From positions 1-34,357 of the forward strand of contig JANXLV010000158.1 in the NCBI GenBank assembly GCA_025355005.1: a stretch of 34,357 nucleotides of DNA. The letters run 5' to 3'. Shown piece after piece: positions 33,738 to 34,357 of this stretch. The first letter of the stretch is position 1, and every line of letters begins with the position of its first letter. Under the pieces are notes generated by a model. That model had not been told where the DNA came from and did not search any database. It saw only the letters and a program-made list of their open reading frames with translations. Both the position numbers and the translations under genes were made by a program. Source of the DNA: Myxococcales bacterium (GTDB taxonomy: Bacteria; Myxococcota_A; Polyangia; Polyangiales; Polyangiaceae).

Positions 33738-33767
33738 TGATTTCGCGCGTAAATGTGCGCGAAATCA
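33738..33767 (-). other. Intercistronic hairpin
   Basis: TGATTTCGCGC (33738-33748) and GCGCGAAATCA (33757-33767) form a perfect 11-bp stem with an 8-base loop. It fills the 84-base gap between the small secreted protein gene and the GltG-like gene. No T-run follows on the - strand, so processing, differential stability or partial termination is more likely than a simple terminator. Confidence 0.65.
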
Positions 33768-33775
33768 CATGTAGA

Positions 33776-34087
33776 TTACAAGTTTTCGACCGACTTCAAC
33801 ATCTCCGGCACGAACGACGTGCGGGGACGGATGAGGGTCGTGCGCACGGGACCAGGACGAACGCGAATCGTCGCGTCGTTCGGACCGAAACCACCGCCGC
33901 TCAGCGGGTCATCCGAGAACTCGTAGCCGTAACCATCGCCGTCTTTCTTGCCGCCAGAGTCCTTCGCTGCGGGCGCGCCAGCAGTGGCAGCCTGAGCGAA
34001 CGCGCTAGTGGGGCGGCACGTGACCGCCGCGAGCATCGCTGCACCGATCACGATTCCGAGAACGAGTCGCTTTGCATTGATGGTCAT
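33776..34087 (-). CDS. Small secreted protein upstream of the GltG-like gene
   Basis: The product is 103 residues from ATG 34087, preceded by AAGGA at suitable spacing. MTINAKRLVLGIVIGAAMLAA with cleavage near SAFAQA is a signal peptide. The mature part is about 70 residues: a short Gly/Lys/Asp linker, DGYGYEFSDDPLSGGGFGPNDATIRVRPGP, and a basic end RTTLIRPRTSFVPEMLKSVENL. It matches no domain I can name, but the dense aromatic and charged pattern does not look random. It is on the same strand, 84 bases before the GltG-like gene, and probably in the same transcript. A periplasmic partner role for that protein is inference. Confidence 0.7.
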   Translation of the reverse strand: MTINAKRLVLGIVIGAAMLAAVTCRPTSAFAQAATAGAPAAKDSGGKKDGDGYGYEFSDDPLSGGGFGPNDATIRVRPGPVRTTLIRPRTSFVPEMLKSVENL

Positions 34088-34255
34088 GATGGAGATCCTT
34101 TGGGGCAGATGGTCCGGGAGTCGGTCCACTTCGGAGTTTCCGATCTGAACCTTAGTCGTTAAAATCACGCGAGAAAAGCGGGGTACAATTACAGTATCAG
34201 TGTACAGCCGTCTCGCCTGCGTGCCATCCCTTTAGATGCCCAAGTCTGGCGTCCC

Positions 34256-34289
34256 TTTGATCCGCCCTTTGATCCGCAGTTTGATCCGC
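34256..34289. repeat. 12-bp tandem repeat
   Basis: TTTGATCCGC occurs at 34256, 34268 and 34280, exactly 12 bases apart, in the leader of the possible gene at the right edge. Confidence 0.85.
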
Positions 34290-34296
34290 CGTTGAC

Positions 34297-34357
34297 GTGA
34301 GCAATGCCTTCACGGCTCCGAAGCGGGTCTTGGTGGTCGCAGAGTTCGACACGGGAC
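34297..34357 (+). CDS. Possible start of a + strand gene, truncated by the window edge
   Basis: From GTG 34297 the frame reads S-N-A-F-T-A-P-K-R-V-L-V-V-A-E-F-D-T-G to the edge. The K-R-V-L-V-V stretch looks like a first beta strand of a Rossmann-like or receiver-type domain. In-frame stop 34282-34284 leaves GTG 34297 as the first good start. No strong ribosome binding site is visible and only 20 residues can be read, so the family is unknown. Confidence 0.35.
   Translation, partial: MSNAFTAPKRVLVVAEFDTG

Overview
The window is high-GC DNA from what looks like a myxobacterium, probably of the Polyangiales type. The evidence is the dense set of lipoproteins with Asp/Ala/Gly-rich linkers, an FHA-sigma54 activator, a TPR protein with a PEGA-like domain, a 3,855-residue TPR protein, and an FHA/transmembrane/AgmX-PglI C-terminal protein. 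No rRNA, tRNA, CRISPR array, prophage or insertion sequence was seen. The taxon is inferred from gene content only.

Region 1 (1-3771). The 3' part of hemB (heme synthesis) is followed by a small lipoprotein on the + strand. On the - strand are msrA, a secreted SUMF1/FGE-like protein that lacks the catalytic cysteine pair, and a Cys-rich putative lipoprotein.

Region 2 (3839-9792). Seven + strand genes are packed with gaps of 38 bases or less or with TGATG overlaps: riboflavin synthase, a RibB protein with a degenerate GTP cyclohydrolase II domain (RibBX type), lumazine synthase, nusB, a stand-alone M17-peptidase N-terminal-like domain, a NUDT19-like Nudix hydrolase and an M1 aminopeptidase. 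This is the conserved ribE-ribB-ribH-nusB grouping with a hydrolase tail.

Region 3 (9826-17100). A lipoprotein cell-wall amidase (AMIN plus Amidase_3) and a YbjN/CesT-like protein diverge from start codons that overlap by six bases. After them come a Pro/Ala-rich single-pass membrane protein, a secreted TPR/PEGA-like membrane protein, a lipoprotein of unknown function, and an FHA-AAA+-Fis sigma54 activator just upstream of that lipoprotein.

Region 4 (17462-34087, all - strand). In transcription order: a small secreted protein, an FHA/transmembrane/AgmX-PglI C-terminal protein (GltG/PglI-like), a Gly-linker esterase lipoprotein, a TPR lipoprotein, and the giant cytoplasmic TPR protein (AgmK/GltI-like). 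In Myxococcus xanthus proteins of these architectures are parts of the Agl-Glt gliding machinery, so this half of the window is plausibly a divergent gliding-motility or trans-envelope locus. The giant protein has about 40 two-TPR modules, a higher-order internal repeat, and a C-terminal region that resembles an M48 metallopeptidase without its zinc motif. A possible + strand gene begins at the right edge.
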